Of a stretch of 64,000 bases of DNA, positions 11,737 through 22,010 are shown piece after piece. The translations under genes were made by a program, and so were the position numbers. A model generated the notes under the pieces. The model was given only the letters and a program-made list of their open reading frames with translations, had not been told where the DNA came from and did not search any database. How positions within the stretch are numbered: the stretch's first letter is position 1; every line of letters starts with the position of its first letter. Source of the DNA: Lobosporangium transversale (Eukaryota > Mortierellomycota > Mortierellomycetes > Mortierellales > Mortierellaceae); the NCBI RefSeq assembly GCF_002105155.1, contig NW_019029031.1, forward strand, positions 1-64,000, read 5' to 3'.

Positions 11737-14174
11737 ATGGGAAGCAGCAGAACACCATCACGATGCCCATCACCTCGAACTGAACCGTATGAAAAGAAAG
11801 AAAGAAAAGGGGAAGCGAAGGAAGAGTCTTCAAGCACCAATGACCCTAAAATCCTCGAGCCAACCGAGCTAAAGATTTTTTGTATTGTTGATGGAGAAGC
11901 AACATCTTTTCCTGTAAATATCCCTTCTGATCGTTCAGTCGGCGAACTCAAGCAAGCCATCAAAGCAGAGAAAGCCAATGCATTTAAGGATATTGACGCT
12001 GACCAGCTCACCCTCTACAGGGTCTCTATTCCTGACGAAGACAAGACCGTCGTTGAGTCAGAAATTGTGTCGAAAGAGGCTCTCGTACCCGCGTCAATGG
12101 AGCTTTGGGAGATATTTAATTCTGAACTTCCAAGGAAAACGATCCATGTTTTTGTCAAGCCACCGCAGCGAGGTATGTATTTGGCTCTTGATGGACTGAT
12201 TGTTGATATTTTCAGCTGATGAAGCTTGGTTTATATCTTAAACGGCCATGTGCATAATATCACCATTTGGTTTGTGTCTTGATAACTCAGCGTTCTTTCT
12301 AATTATTCGCCTTTGATACTTAGCTCAGAAAAGAAAACAAGATGGAGATGCTGGTGAGTGCTTTTGGCTGAGAACCTGGTTATTGATCAATTCAGAGTGA
12401 TGTGCAGTGCAATAAATCAAAAATATTGACTTTGATCACTCTATCTCCTTTATCAGAGTCACCCTCTAAAAAAGCTCGTCCAAGTATAAGTAGCAGAGGT
12501 ACTCTTAGGGATGCGATTACAGAAGCGGGGCTTGTAACGAAAGGGATAGTGAATGGTAGGCCTGTCCTCTCGCCTCTCAACTCGAAAGAGAGGGTCAAGC
12601 TGCTTTCGTACATGGGGGAGGAGTTTTCAGGAGATAGTATTTACTACAGCATTGTTAGCGTGGCTTGCGAGCTCCGAAATTCTGGTGGTATCAAGGGTTC
12701 CAAAATATTGACTGCCCCTGAGGGTCGTGTCTTCCCTGTTGTCGGAACAAGGCATCTTTATATCAGAGAAGAATATAAAAAGCTTTATGACCATATTACA
12801 ACCTTAATCAAGACTCCTCGTACAAGATGGCGCAAGAACCGATACTTTGTCACTGGAACGCCTGGAATTGGGAAGTCAGCCTTTTTGGTCTACTTTGCCG
12901 TCCGCCTCCTTGCAGAGCATGACGAAGAGAATCCACCGATTATTGTTTTCCATGAAAAGAAGAATACCGAATGTTATGCCTACGGAGGAACAACTTGCCA
13001 ACGTTATGGGGAGAGAGTAGATTTCAAACATTTTCTTGAGCAACCTGAAACGTGGTATTTAGTTGACAGTGGTAACCATCCTCAACCAGATCAAGCCAGG
13101 ACGATATTTGCGGCATCACCAAAAACTCTCAATGAGCAGTACGCTGAACTCAGCAAGGAAACTACACCAATTAGCTACTATCACATGTCACTCTGGAGTT
13201 TGGACGAGCTTAAGGAATGTAGAGCCAATGTAGAGGATTATCATCCAATGGATGAAGAATTTTTGGAGGAGCTTTTTTACAAGTTGGGGGGAGTGCCAAG
13301 ACAGGTTCTACAGTGTCCAGTCGATGTACTATCTGAAAAGCAAAAAGATATTAACCGCGCTAAAGACGCTGCGTTTTCCCGCGTCAATGCTGCCATTAAC
13401 GCAGTCAGGAACCCAGCAGATCTTGTAGCGCTCTTTGCACGAGGAAAAGAAGCGAGTGAATTTAGTGGTCGTTTACTCCATAGAGTTCCCACTTCTGACC
13501 ACCTCGGCTTCCACCTGGTATGGGCATCTCGTTGGGTCGAATCACGGATTATCGAGGAAATGAAAGATGACACTTGGCGCGATGTGTTGGCGAAACTTGT
13601 CAAACGCGGAGAGGATATAGATAAAGGCCCACTGTTTGAAGTCTATGCTCATCACTTATTTCGACGTGGTGATATTAGATTTCCCTTTAGGGATCTTCAG
13701 TCAGGCGAAACAGGATTTCTTGATTTTCCAGCAAACCCAGAAGTGGTGCATATCCGGACTTCAAATGAATTATCAGGGCTCACTCAAGCAGCTGACAAGT
13801 TGTTTGTACCATCTATAACCACCTTTCCGTGCATTGATTTTGCATTGGGGCCCAACAAGCTATTTCAGGTCACAGTATCAGAGAAGCATCCGATCAAGCA
13901 AGCACCATTCAAGGAGATAATTGAATATATTACTGGACCCTGCTTGAAGGGAGACCAATCAAAGTCGAAGGGAAGTGACGATACCATTTTCCTCTATTTT
14001 GCGGTGCCAGGAAACATATATGATAATTTTAAAGTTCAGAACTTTCTTACCACCAAAGATACGGTCGTCAAGAATCCATATGTATGCTTAAAACATGTAA
14101 GACAGCGTGTCATAAAAATCGACATCGAAGCTGCATATTCAGGAGGAGCAGCCGGTACGAATCTGAAGAATTAA
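11737..14174 (+). CDS. Crinkler (CRN) family protein, ubiquitin-like header plus P-loop NTPase
   Basis: Three exons (11737-12172, 12324-12353, 12457-14174), all joined in phase 1, give 727 aa. After a charged extension of about 35 residues comes the Crinkler ubiquitin-like header (KIFCIVDGE, then a LKQAIKAEKANAF stretch and LTLYRVSIP, ending near residue 145). The 30-base exon 2 supplies KRK and exon 3 supplies KKAR; together they make a bipartite nuclear localisation pattern near residues 148-164. A P-loop NTPase follows, with Walker A GTPGIGKS near residue 288 preceded by the family's RxxY pattern. CRN proteins are known from oomycetes and early-diverging fungi as modular proteins, several acting in host nuclei; the role here is not known. 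No N-terminal signal peptide is visible. The long C-terminus is shared in part with a relic at 17149-17393. The start is the first ATG after a pyrimidine-rich leader; a later Met is possible but would remove the header. Confidence 0.88.
12324..12353 (+). other. 30-nt micro-exon carrying half of a bipartite NLS
   Basis: Flanked by tacttag and gtgagt. Its length is a multiple of three and both flanking introns are phase 1, so inclusion or skipping both keep frame. It encodes the KRK half of the KRKQDGDAESPSKKAR pattern; the KKAR half comes from the next exon. Confidence 0.7.
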
Positions 14175-15195
14175 ATCGAATACCAATCAAGTGGATGAAA
14201 TTTTGTCTTTTTTAAAAAAAGCATTATACCCGTTCCTTGAGAATTTTTTACAATGGTTCATTCTTTATGAATGAAGCCATCATCATCCACTTACCTTTTA
14301 GACGAATAGATAGAGCGGTTTAATCCGTCCTCCCTTCTACTGGGGCATATAGAACTTTATAAAGCTTCCTGTGATCATCATGCGATCTTGTGTGCAAGAA
14401 AGGGCAGATTTTTGTGATACTATTATCAAAGAGTTTTGTAAAAACGGATAGAGATGAAGAATCCTGTGGAGAGCCCAGTGAGAGTCTGATGATGAGACCC
14501 AAAACCATATTATTATCACCAGGACAGCTGGCATAGGAAATTATCCTTTCTCATATGCTTTGTAATCTGGATGCTTGCCACTTGCGGAAGACCCATGAAT
14601 TATCATCATCCAAGGCGCCAGAACGTTTAACCAGGAGCTAGGATGACAGCTCCGCTCTAAAGACATAAATGTCGTTTTAGCCCCATGGTGCGTGCACGGG
14701 ATGGCAACCTGTGATCAATGAGATCATATTTGTTATATGTTCGGCCAATTCAGTGTCAGTATGTGAAGGCGGCGCGTCTTGAATCTCTAGGCGTCCAGGG
14801 ACATGGAATAAAAAAACATCAAGAATGTGGCCAAGGCTGCCACGCGCTTGACCGGTAAAATGTGATACAATATTGGATTGTGTCGTCAGTATATTCATAG
14901 TTCTCGATATATTAATGCTACATGCTGTTGAGGGCATCAATCTCGCCAGAATCATCCCCTCTCACATCAATTACCTTGGGAGCCATGCTAGACGGATGGG
15001 AGATTAGGAGGAAAAGGTCCTTGATGTCTGGGATATCCACGCTTGTTTATAATCTCACCAAATGTTCTGTGTCTTGCGTTCATAGGCGGTTAATCGCAGT
15101 TTGGTTTTCGTATGCCCCTTGAAGAACGTAAGCAAAAATGCCTTTATGTTTTATATTTGATACTCATCAATTTACCCTTTTTACTTGTCCGAAGG
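14175..15195. other. intergenic stretch with possible coding relics
   Basis: No intact gene is seen. A minus-strand open frame at 14677-14955 (92 codons) has a normal amino-acid mix, not a homopolymer one. A plus frame at about 14922-15122 also looks protein-like. Both may be decayed parts of the effector-like locus that begins at 15196, but I recognise no domain in them. Confidence 0.35.
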
Positions 15196-16527
15196 TAGAA
15201 TGACGCCTAGCCAATGGATGCTATTGCAAGTGTGTCCACAGGTCCTTGCAGAAGTTCATTGAGGGAACTCGGCTCCATCCAGGACAGATTTATTCCTAGC
15301 GCTCTTCACAAAAGTAGCAGAATTACTTGGTGGAGTTGGCTTTAATTGCCTTGACAAGCTCCTGCAAGAATGGTTCAACAATCTAATCAGGGTCCTTTCG
15401 GAGCGGCATCAAAGCAACTCTATGTTTTTGATTGTTTTGAACGAGGCGCAGGATGTGGGGAGGGGGGGCTAAATACTAGTGTATTAATAACGACGACACT
15501 ATGCGACCAATATTATCAGCATTCTTTCATGGATTGGAGGGTTTATCAGAGGATTTACCACGAATCTGCATAGTTCCTTGCGGGATAGGCTTTTGTATTT
15601 ATGATCCTGCTTGGGTTAAGAGAACTGGTAAAGCTTCAAGGAATATCGGGAAGTTCTCGATGACCCGAATTCAAGAGTGCAGTATCGTTTCCTAGATGGG
15701 ATAATCAGGCAAAAGTCCGGACATACTTCAAGACACTTGTACGATATTTGGAGAAATAAAGTTCCTCAAGCTCTGCATCAAAGCGGAGAGGCCATTTTAA
15801 TGATCAAGCAATCGAGATGCTATATGCTTGGTCCTGTGGTCGTCTCCGTCCAATGATCACTATAATAGAGAACGTCATTGGACGTGCCGATGCAGGCCTT
15901 TGGAAGCAAGAAATCAAGGGCCTGGTGTCGTCGCTCACTGATCCAGGATATAAAGAATCTGGTAACCTATGCCATGAGTAATCTAGGATTCTGAAGCGTA
16001 TTAACAAAGGGGATGCAGGAATTAAAACCAGTGTCGACATCAGGGAAACCTTCGGTCAAGCCGTAAAGAATAGATTACTATATAGTAAAGACTTGATATT
16101 GGAGTACAATGAACCTGTTCCGGTCGAGGCTTCGTTTGCTCGGATTGTCATTAATCAAAGGAAGAAGGAGTTTACAATTATCGTTGAGCCATTAGCATTT
16201 AATTTATTTGAAGTGGATGACCCTGGATTGGTTAAATTGGTTAATAGTGTGTTGCTAAACGCCCCCACGTCTGGCACAAAGGGCACACATTTTGAGTATT
16301 TCAGTCCCGCTTTGTTTAATTTCAATCTTCCAGAATTATAACAATGAACGAATTCTTGGATTCTCACTGTAATAAAGACTTAATACATGAATCCAAGCTA
16401 ATCTCGCTTTTTTTTGTTTCCAAAAGAGAACCCATCTGGACCAGATATCGTCTTTGTACTAGAATCGGAGGGTAAATATTATCCTGTTTCCGTACAGCCA
16501 AAAATCGGCGATAAGGTCAAGAATTAA
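15196..16527 (+). pseudogene. broken NTPase/nuclease-like Crinkler-type effector gene
   Basis: Reading the plus strand in shifting frames gives colinear coding blocks in the order expected for one protein. First is TPSQWMLLQVCPQVL, then a Walker B-like strand LIVLNEAQ (Asn where Asp is usual). Next comes a block around RICIVPCGIGFCIYD, then GRLRPMITIIENVIG, then IVINQRKKEFTIIVEP. The last block, GPDIVFVLESEGKYYPVSVQ, has the D..E..VQxK spacing of a PD-(D/E)XK nuclease-like fold. At least three frameshifts and several in-frame stops (for example near 15265, 15480, 15760 and 15980) break it. The family resembles the NTPase-plus-nuclease proteins that accompany Crinklers in early-diverging fungi; that assignment is from memory of the family and unverified. 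The Walker A part was not found. It lies about 1 kb downstream of the intact CRN gene on the same strand. Confidence 0.65.
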
Positions 16528-16748
16528 GGATGCCCACAATACAAATTGCCATAATTGCATCAAGGAACACCTCTCATCACCGTCTTCTCTCGACTTTTGC
16601 TCGAATGACATATCCTTGTTGCTGTTGTTTAGGCCTTACTTATCACGTTGCCTTATCATGTTGTCTTATCATGTTGTCTTATCACGAACAGGGTGATTAT
16701 TCAGTAGCTAAAGTCAAAGAAGTCCCTGTCATCAAAGACAAACGAATA

Positions 16749-17038
16749 GAAACGACGTGCTCAATATTAGCTTGTTGAACTTCCTTGAAAGTGCAAGGGA
16801 ATCCCTCAAGAAGTCAGAATTGACTCGAGTTGTGGAGGATGAGGGAGAAGGAAGCAAACCCAAAGAACCACAGGCAAGGAGGACATCAAAGAGAATTGTC
16901 GATAAAGCTCAAGCTATGGAAAATAAGGGAGAACTGAGCAAACCCAGCGGATCAAATAAAGGAAAAAGTGAGTCAACTCAAGCGGAGGACGACAAGCCCA
17001 ATAGGCCAAGCAGGGATAAGGTACCAAGGAAAAAGTAG
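16749..17038 (+). other. short Lys/Glu/Ser-rich open frame, unrecognised
   Basis: An open frame of about 93 codons reads as a charged, low-complexity tail (many KSE, SKP and KGES-like groups) ending in PRKK. It may be the disordered tail of a decayed gene or a chance frame. It shows no domain and no clear start context. Confidence 0.2.
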
Positions 17039-17148
17039 CGATCGTTTCTTTTACTCGCCATTGTTTATGACAATGGCATAGACGCAATTTTGTAATATAA
17101 GACTAATAAATTGAAATATCGCTATTCAGAGAACCTGAGCAAAGAGAA

Positions 17149-17393
17149 GTGCGCACGCCAAGCGGATTGTCGCAGCTGCATCATCGGAATTTTCTCAAGC
17201 AAGTGGCAAGTTGTTTTTACTGTCTATTCCTATCTTTCCACCTATTAGTTTTGTGTTGGGACCCGACAAGCCATTCCAGGTCACATCAGAGGAGCATCCG
17301 ATCAAGCAAGCATCATTCAAGGAGATCATTGATAATATTACTGGATCATGCTTGAAGAGAAACCGATCAAACCTCGGAGAAAAAGGTAATTAA
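17149..17393 (+). pseudogene. fragment of a second Crinkler C-terminus
   Basis: The segment repeats part of the intact Crinkler at about 13740-13960. FVLGPDKPFQVT and EEHPIKQASFKEIIDNITG align with FALGPNKLFQVT and EKHPIKQAPFKEIIEYITG. DNA similarity is evident across about 150 bases, with scattered substitutions and a small deletion. Upstream of about 17200 the match continues only in a shifted frame. There is no header or NTPase domain, so this is a relic of a duplicated paralogue. Confidence 0.75.
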
Positions 17394-17574
17394 TTGATTA
17401 ATTAGAGCATGATAACTCTTTTTACGCGAAATATACCATCCTTTTTTCTCATCCCTCGTTCGTTCTCAATCAAATCAATGTTCTGCGGTGAGAATGGCAG
17501 AAAAAAGAGAGCCTTTCCCGCGGTGTATCCGACTTGGGAATTTTTCAACTTTAAAAAAGAGACCTCCAGCCAAA

Positions 17575-17996
17575 ATGTCAAGTTTGGTCCCAGCCTGAGA
17601 GAGAAGTGTCTGCAAGAGCAAGCCAGATTTGCCTTTCAGTACGTGCATGTGCACATGAACTTCGTCCTCAGGCTGGTGACGAGCCTAGGCTACCTCTACA
17701 CTTATGACGAAGGAGCATCTCTGGACTACTCAAAAGCAATGAATAGGCGCCTCGAGGTGGCCAATCAAGAAAAAGCTTATACTCAGGCCAGTCTAGGCGA
17801 TATATATTATGATGGCTAAGGAATACTTCGAGACTACTCAAAAGCCTTTGACTGGTGTCTTAAGGCTGAGCAAGAAGATCCGGATGCTCAACGTACTATT
17901 GGCTTAATGGACCAAAAATGGGGAATAGGTTTCCAACGATCTTATTGAAGCCAAGCTATAGGCCAAGGTGATACTGATGCTCCGACTCTAGTGACT
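17575..17996 (+). pseudogene. broken Sel1-repeat protein gene
   Basis: The frame shows Sel1-like units: LGYLYTYDEGASLDYSKAM, then LGDIYYDG followed by a TAA stop, then GILRDYSKAFDWCLKAEQEDPDAQ, another stop, then QAIGQGDTDAPTL. The family normally has 36-38-residue units with the pattern LGxxYxxGxGVxxDYxKAxxWxxKAAxQGxxxAQ, and the match of order and spacing is clear. At least two in-frame stops and a lost end mark it as decayed. Sel1-repeat proteins act as adaptors; no function remains here. Confidence 0.7.
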
Positions 17997-18817
17997 AAAT
18001 GCTCTAGGATATATTCTTATTTTTTAATCTGAGGCGCTCTTCAATAGACTTTTTTTTTTTTTTTTTTTTTTTACACTTAAATAAACATGATGGATGGTAC
18101 TTTTATTATTTATTATGTCTTGACTTGGCCACCAAAGCCACAGAAGCATTAGAACAATGTAGCACTAACTCTAATATTCGCCTGGGATTTCCTAGTTTTG
18201 TTTATTGCTGGGTAATGGATGATTTAGATTTAAGCATTCATAGTCATTACATAAATAAAAAAATAGGAAAATGGGGGAATAATAAAGAAGGAGTAAGGAT
18301 TCAATGTTGGATTACAGGAACCACATCGCTTTTAAGAGCTCGAAGAGCCTTTGTTACAAATATTTTTGTTATCCTTCCAACGAGCCAATTGTAAGGCCAC
18401 GAATAAAGGCTTTCCTTCCTCCTCCCTCCCCCCTTGGAAGGAGACAAGGCTAGTGAATAGAGATGAGTCTTCGGTCGGTGGCAGAGGCCATGTTTTCATA
18501 TTGGTCAATCAGCTTTAGTGTAAGGACTGTGCGCTGTAAATGTTTTAGTGACAAATATCGCTATTGGATATGCATAGTATGCAAAAACAAAGTAGCCTGA
18601 AACGGGCTTTCTAGATATTGAATATTGGAGACTGGATATGTAGAGTGATGAGATCCGAAGGGTAGAGCATCATAACATACAATTTGTCAAGACATTATTA
18701 AGACTTTTTTTTATATCAATGGTTTCGTAATGAGTAAGTAATCAAACAGGTATAGCACCAAATAATAATAACAATAATAAAAGGAAGTAGAAGGATCATT
18801 GTAAAAGAACGCGTTGG

Positions 18818-18859
<42 letters not shown>

Positions 18860-19558
18860 GGGGCGGTGCGGAGCGTGGTATCCTTTTTTGGTAAAGGAAA
18901 CTTTTTTTTTTTTTTTTTTTTTTTTGGTAAAGATCATGCGAGGTTAAAATCATATATAGCAGTAAAACCAGCAATCCTTTTTCTCTTTCTTCTTGGTCCC
19001 GAGAACTATAAAGACGAGAATTAGCTGATTCACCGTGCGGACAAAAAAAATAAAAATAAAAAAGAAAAGGAAAAAAACACTAGCGAGCTGATTGGATACT
19101 TGTTACAGAACAAGGTACCAGATAAAATGATAAAATTGGGGAGAGGGGAGCAAACGAAAGAGTGTCGAGGGGAAGGGAGAGGGAGAAGACCAGACTTCAA
19201 TAAAGAATATCCGTGCATAACACTCAATTGTACGTGCGCGCCTTATTTTTTGGCATGAACATGTGCAAGCCAAATTCGTACGATAAGACATCTTATTTCT
19301 TTTTCTTTTTGCAAATCATTATGGCATGAAAGAATCCTTTCTTTTTTTTTTTTTTCTCAAGCTCCGTAGTCCAATTTTGGTGCCGAGAGAGTCGGTAATA
19401 AAACTAACCGAAATGGTCCTAAACCCGAGGGGGGGGGAGTAAACAAATATGAGAAAAAAAAAGAAAGCTAATGACTATGATGGAGGGCCCATCCTATCCC
19501 ATCCCCCATTTAACACCATCCTCAGCGCCATCCTCTTCCAATTAGCTAAGCTTTTTGG

Positions 19559-19591
<33 letters not shown>

Positions 19592-20603
19592 TCCTTGACG
19601 CCCAACGATGGCTAAATGAGATAACAAAGTTATATATTTATTTATGTCACACAAAGAAATTGGGCGGATCCTTGTTACACGCACCACAAGTAAAGAGTAA
19701 AGAGTAAAGAGTAGGCTACATGTATAGTATATATATAAAAATATTTCTACATATCCATAAACATAAAAGTAAGCTTCAAGCAATTATTTTTAGATTCAAT
19801 GAACGTGCACAAATAAGTTGAAGCAATCCATACTCTGTAAATTCTAAGTACTGTTTATGTATTGTCCATTGTATATATATATCGACGTTACATATATACA
19901 TGTGTTGTATATCTTTTTTTGACTTTGATCTCATGATCAAGCCCTGGCGCCGTACCGTTATTATTGTTATTTTATTTTATTTTTTTACTCCGCAATGTTG
20001 TTTGTTGCTTTTCTTTTTATGTTTTCCAGCCCTTCTCTCTTTTCTCTTTTCTCTTTTCTCTTTTTCCGTTTTTTTTTTTTTTTTATGCTAGGGGTAAACA
20101 AGATTTCTTTGGTTGGAGAGTGAGAAAGAAAGAGGAGTAGAGACTGTTGTTGATTGATTGAAGACAAAGGGAATGACGATAAGGAGGTGGCACCGACATT
20201 TTTAAGCCCTACAACAGTACTGTGTATATAATACCTGTACTCAGGGGCTGACAATAAAATAAACCTTATTTGTATTACATGAACATGAACGCCCTATCAG
20301 GAAGAAGGGCTCTGGCGCCAATGCAGGATGATGATGGTATATAATAATAGTGATATTAATCCATAAATAATGATATTATATTACAATAATAACGATAATA
20401 ATTATATATCATCAAAAGGATATTTATTACTCTTTTCTACATTTTTAGAGTCTTATTCGACACCCTGTGCCTTGTAAAAGTAAAAATACAAAAAATACGC
20501 CTATTTATTTTATTCTTTTTATTCTCCGGTATGTAAGATTGATCCATTCGAGGAATACTTTATTACAGGAAGTAAGAGCCAAGTTGGTATACAGACAAAC
20601 AAG

Positions 20604-20660
20604 CAGACAAGTAGACAAGTAGACAAGTAGACAAGTAGACAAGTAGACAAGTAAACAAGA
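20604..20660. repeat. (ACAAGTAG)n minisatellite
   Basis: About six tandem 8-base units, flanked by degenerate copies (ACAAGCAG, ACAAGAAA) on both sides. Confidence 0.9.
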
Positions 20661-20999
20661 AAACAAGTAGACAAGTAGGCAAGCAGAAAACAAAAGGGAA
20701 AAAAAATAAAAAAAAAGGAGGAAAGAAGGAAGGAAGGAAGGAAGGAAGGAAAGAAGGAGGAAAATAAACTTGCTGAATAAAAGAATCTTTTTGAAATAGG
20801 AACATATAATGTATACAAGGAAATACAGGGCAAGGATCTTAAGGCACGAGCCCTTTCATCAAGAAAAAAAAAAAAACCAATCATCCAATACATTCGATGC
20901 AAAAGGATTTTTTTTCTTTTGGTTAGTCTTTTTTTTCTTTTTTTGTTTTTTTATTTTTTTTAAATGATCTCCTTTTTATGATGAAACATGATTGCAGAT

Positions 21000-21072
21000 C
21001 AAGACAAGGCAAGACAAGGAAAGGCAAGGCTAGACAAGGTAAAAATGCAAAGGCAAAGGCAAAGGCAAAGGA
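21000..21072. repeat. GGCAA-type purine-rich repeat
   Basis: Tandem GACAAGGCAA, then AAGGCA units, drifting in length. Purine-rich on the plus strand. Confidence 0.8.
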
Positions 21073-21964
21073 TAGGAAAGAAGGTTTTTTTATCTTTTCA
21101 TTTGTGATTTTTCAATTTAATCTAGGCTTGCAAAGGTTCCTTGTAGAAAATAAAAAAGAAAGAGAAAGAGAGAAAGAAGGGGAATAAAGGCGTGGAGATA
21201 AAATAGCCCACAATTTAGACGCGTCAATGTTTTTTTTGTTTTTTTTTTGTTTCTATAATTGTTATTATTAACAGAATACATGTATATGAATGATATGCAG
21301 CCCGTGGAAAAAGAATGAAATATTTAAGCGATGTTTTGTTGATGATTGTGGATCTTTTTATAATAGTGCATACTATCATTATCATTCAGGAAGGACAAAA
21401 GAGGCATGGCGACCTACGCCAGATAAAACAAATAAAAGCAGCCAATCAGATTAACAGACCACATCGGTAAACTAGGGCAAGTAAAAGAGTGCAAACAGGC
21501 ATGGATAGTATCCAACAAATAAAAAAAAAGGGGAATAGACCCCACACACACACCACAAGGAGAGGAAGAGGAAGAGGAAGAGGAAGAAGAGGAGAGAGGA
21601 GGGAGAGGAGGGGAAAACAGGATATGTGCTCGTGCCCGTGCTTGTAAACTCCAATGGGGACGGAGACTCTTTTGAAAGTCTTTTCTTTTTTCTTTTTCTT
21701 TTACTTTTTCTTTTTCTTTTTTGTCTTTGTGTGAGTGCAGGATGTATGGATGGAGCAAAAGGAAAGTGAGATTATTTAGATTTTTAGCGTTTTGTGTTTA
21801 TGTTTGTGTCTGAAATCTCTGTGTCTGTGTTATTAATGTGTTCGGGATGTGTACATGTATGCAGATGGATCGATGTGAAAGTGTCCATGGCATTGTGTTG
21901 ACCCGTTCTGCAAACACAACGCACAAGCCCAAACAAAAAAAAAAAGTTTTCTCCACTTTTCTCT

Positions 21965-21971
<7 letters not shown>

Positions 21972-22007
<36 letters not shown>
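21972..22007. repeat. (CT)n dinucleotide microsatellite
   Basis: About 18 CT units inside a longer pyrimidine-only tract. Confidence 0.95.

Positions 22008-22010
<3 letters not shown>

Noticed and set aside
21414-21758. Minus-strand 114-codon frame
   Set aside because: Composed of Ser/Lys runs from GAAGAG and CTTTTT repeats.
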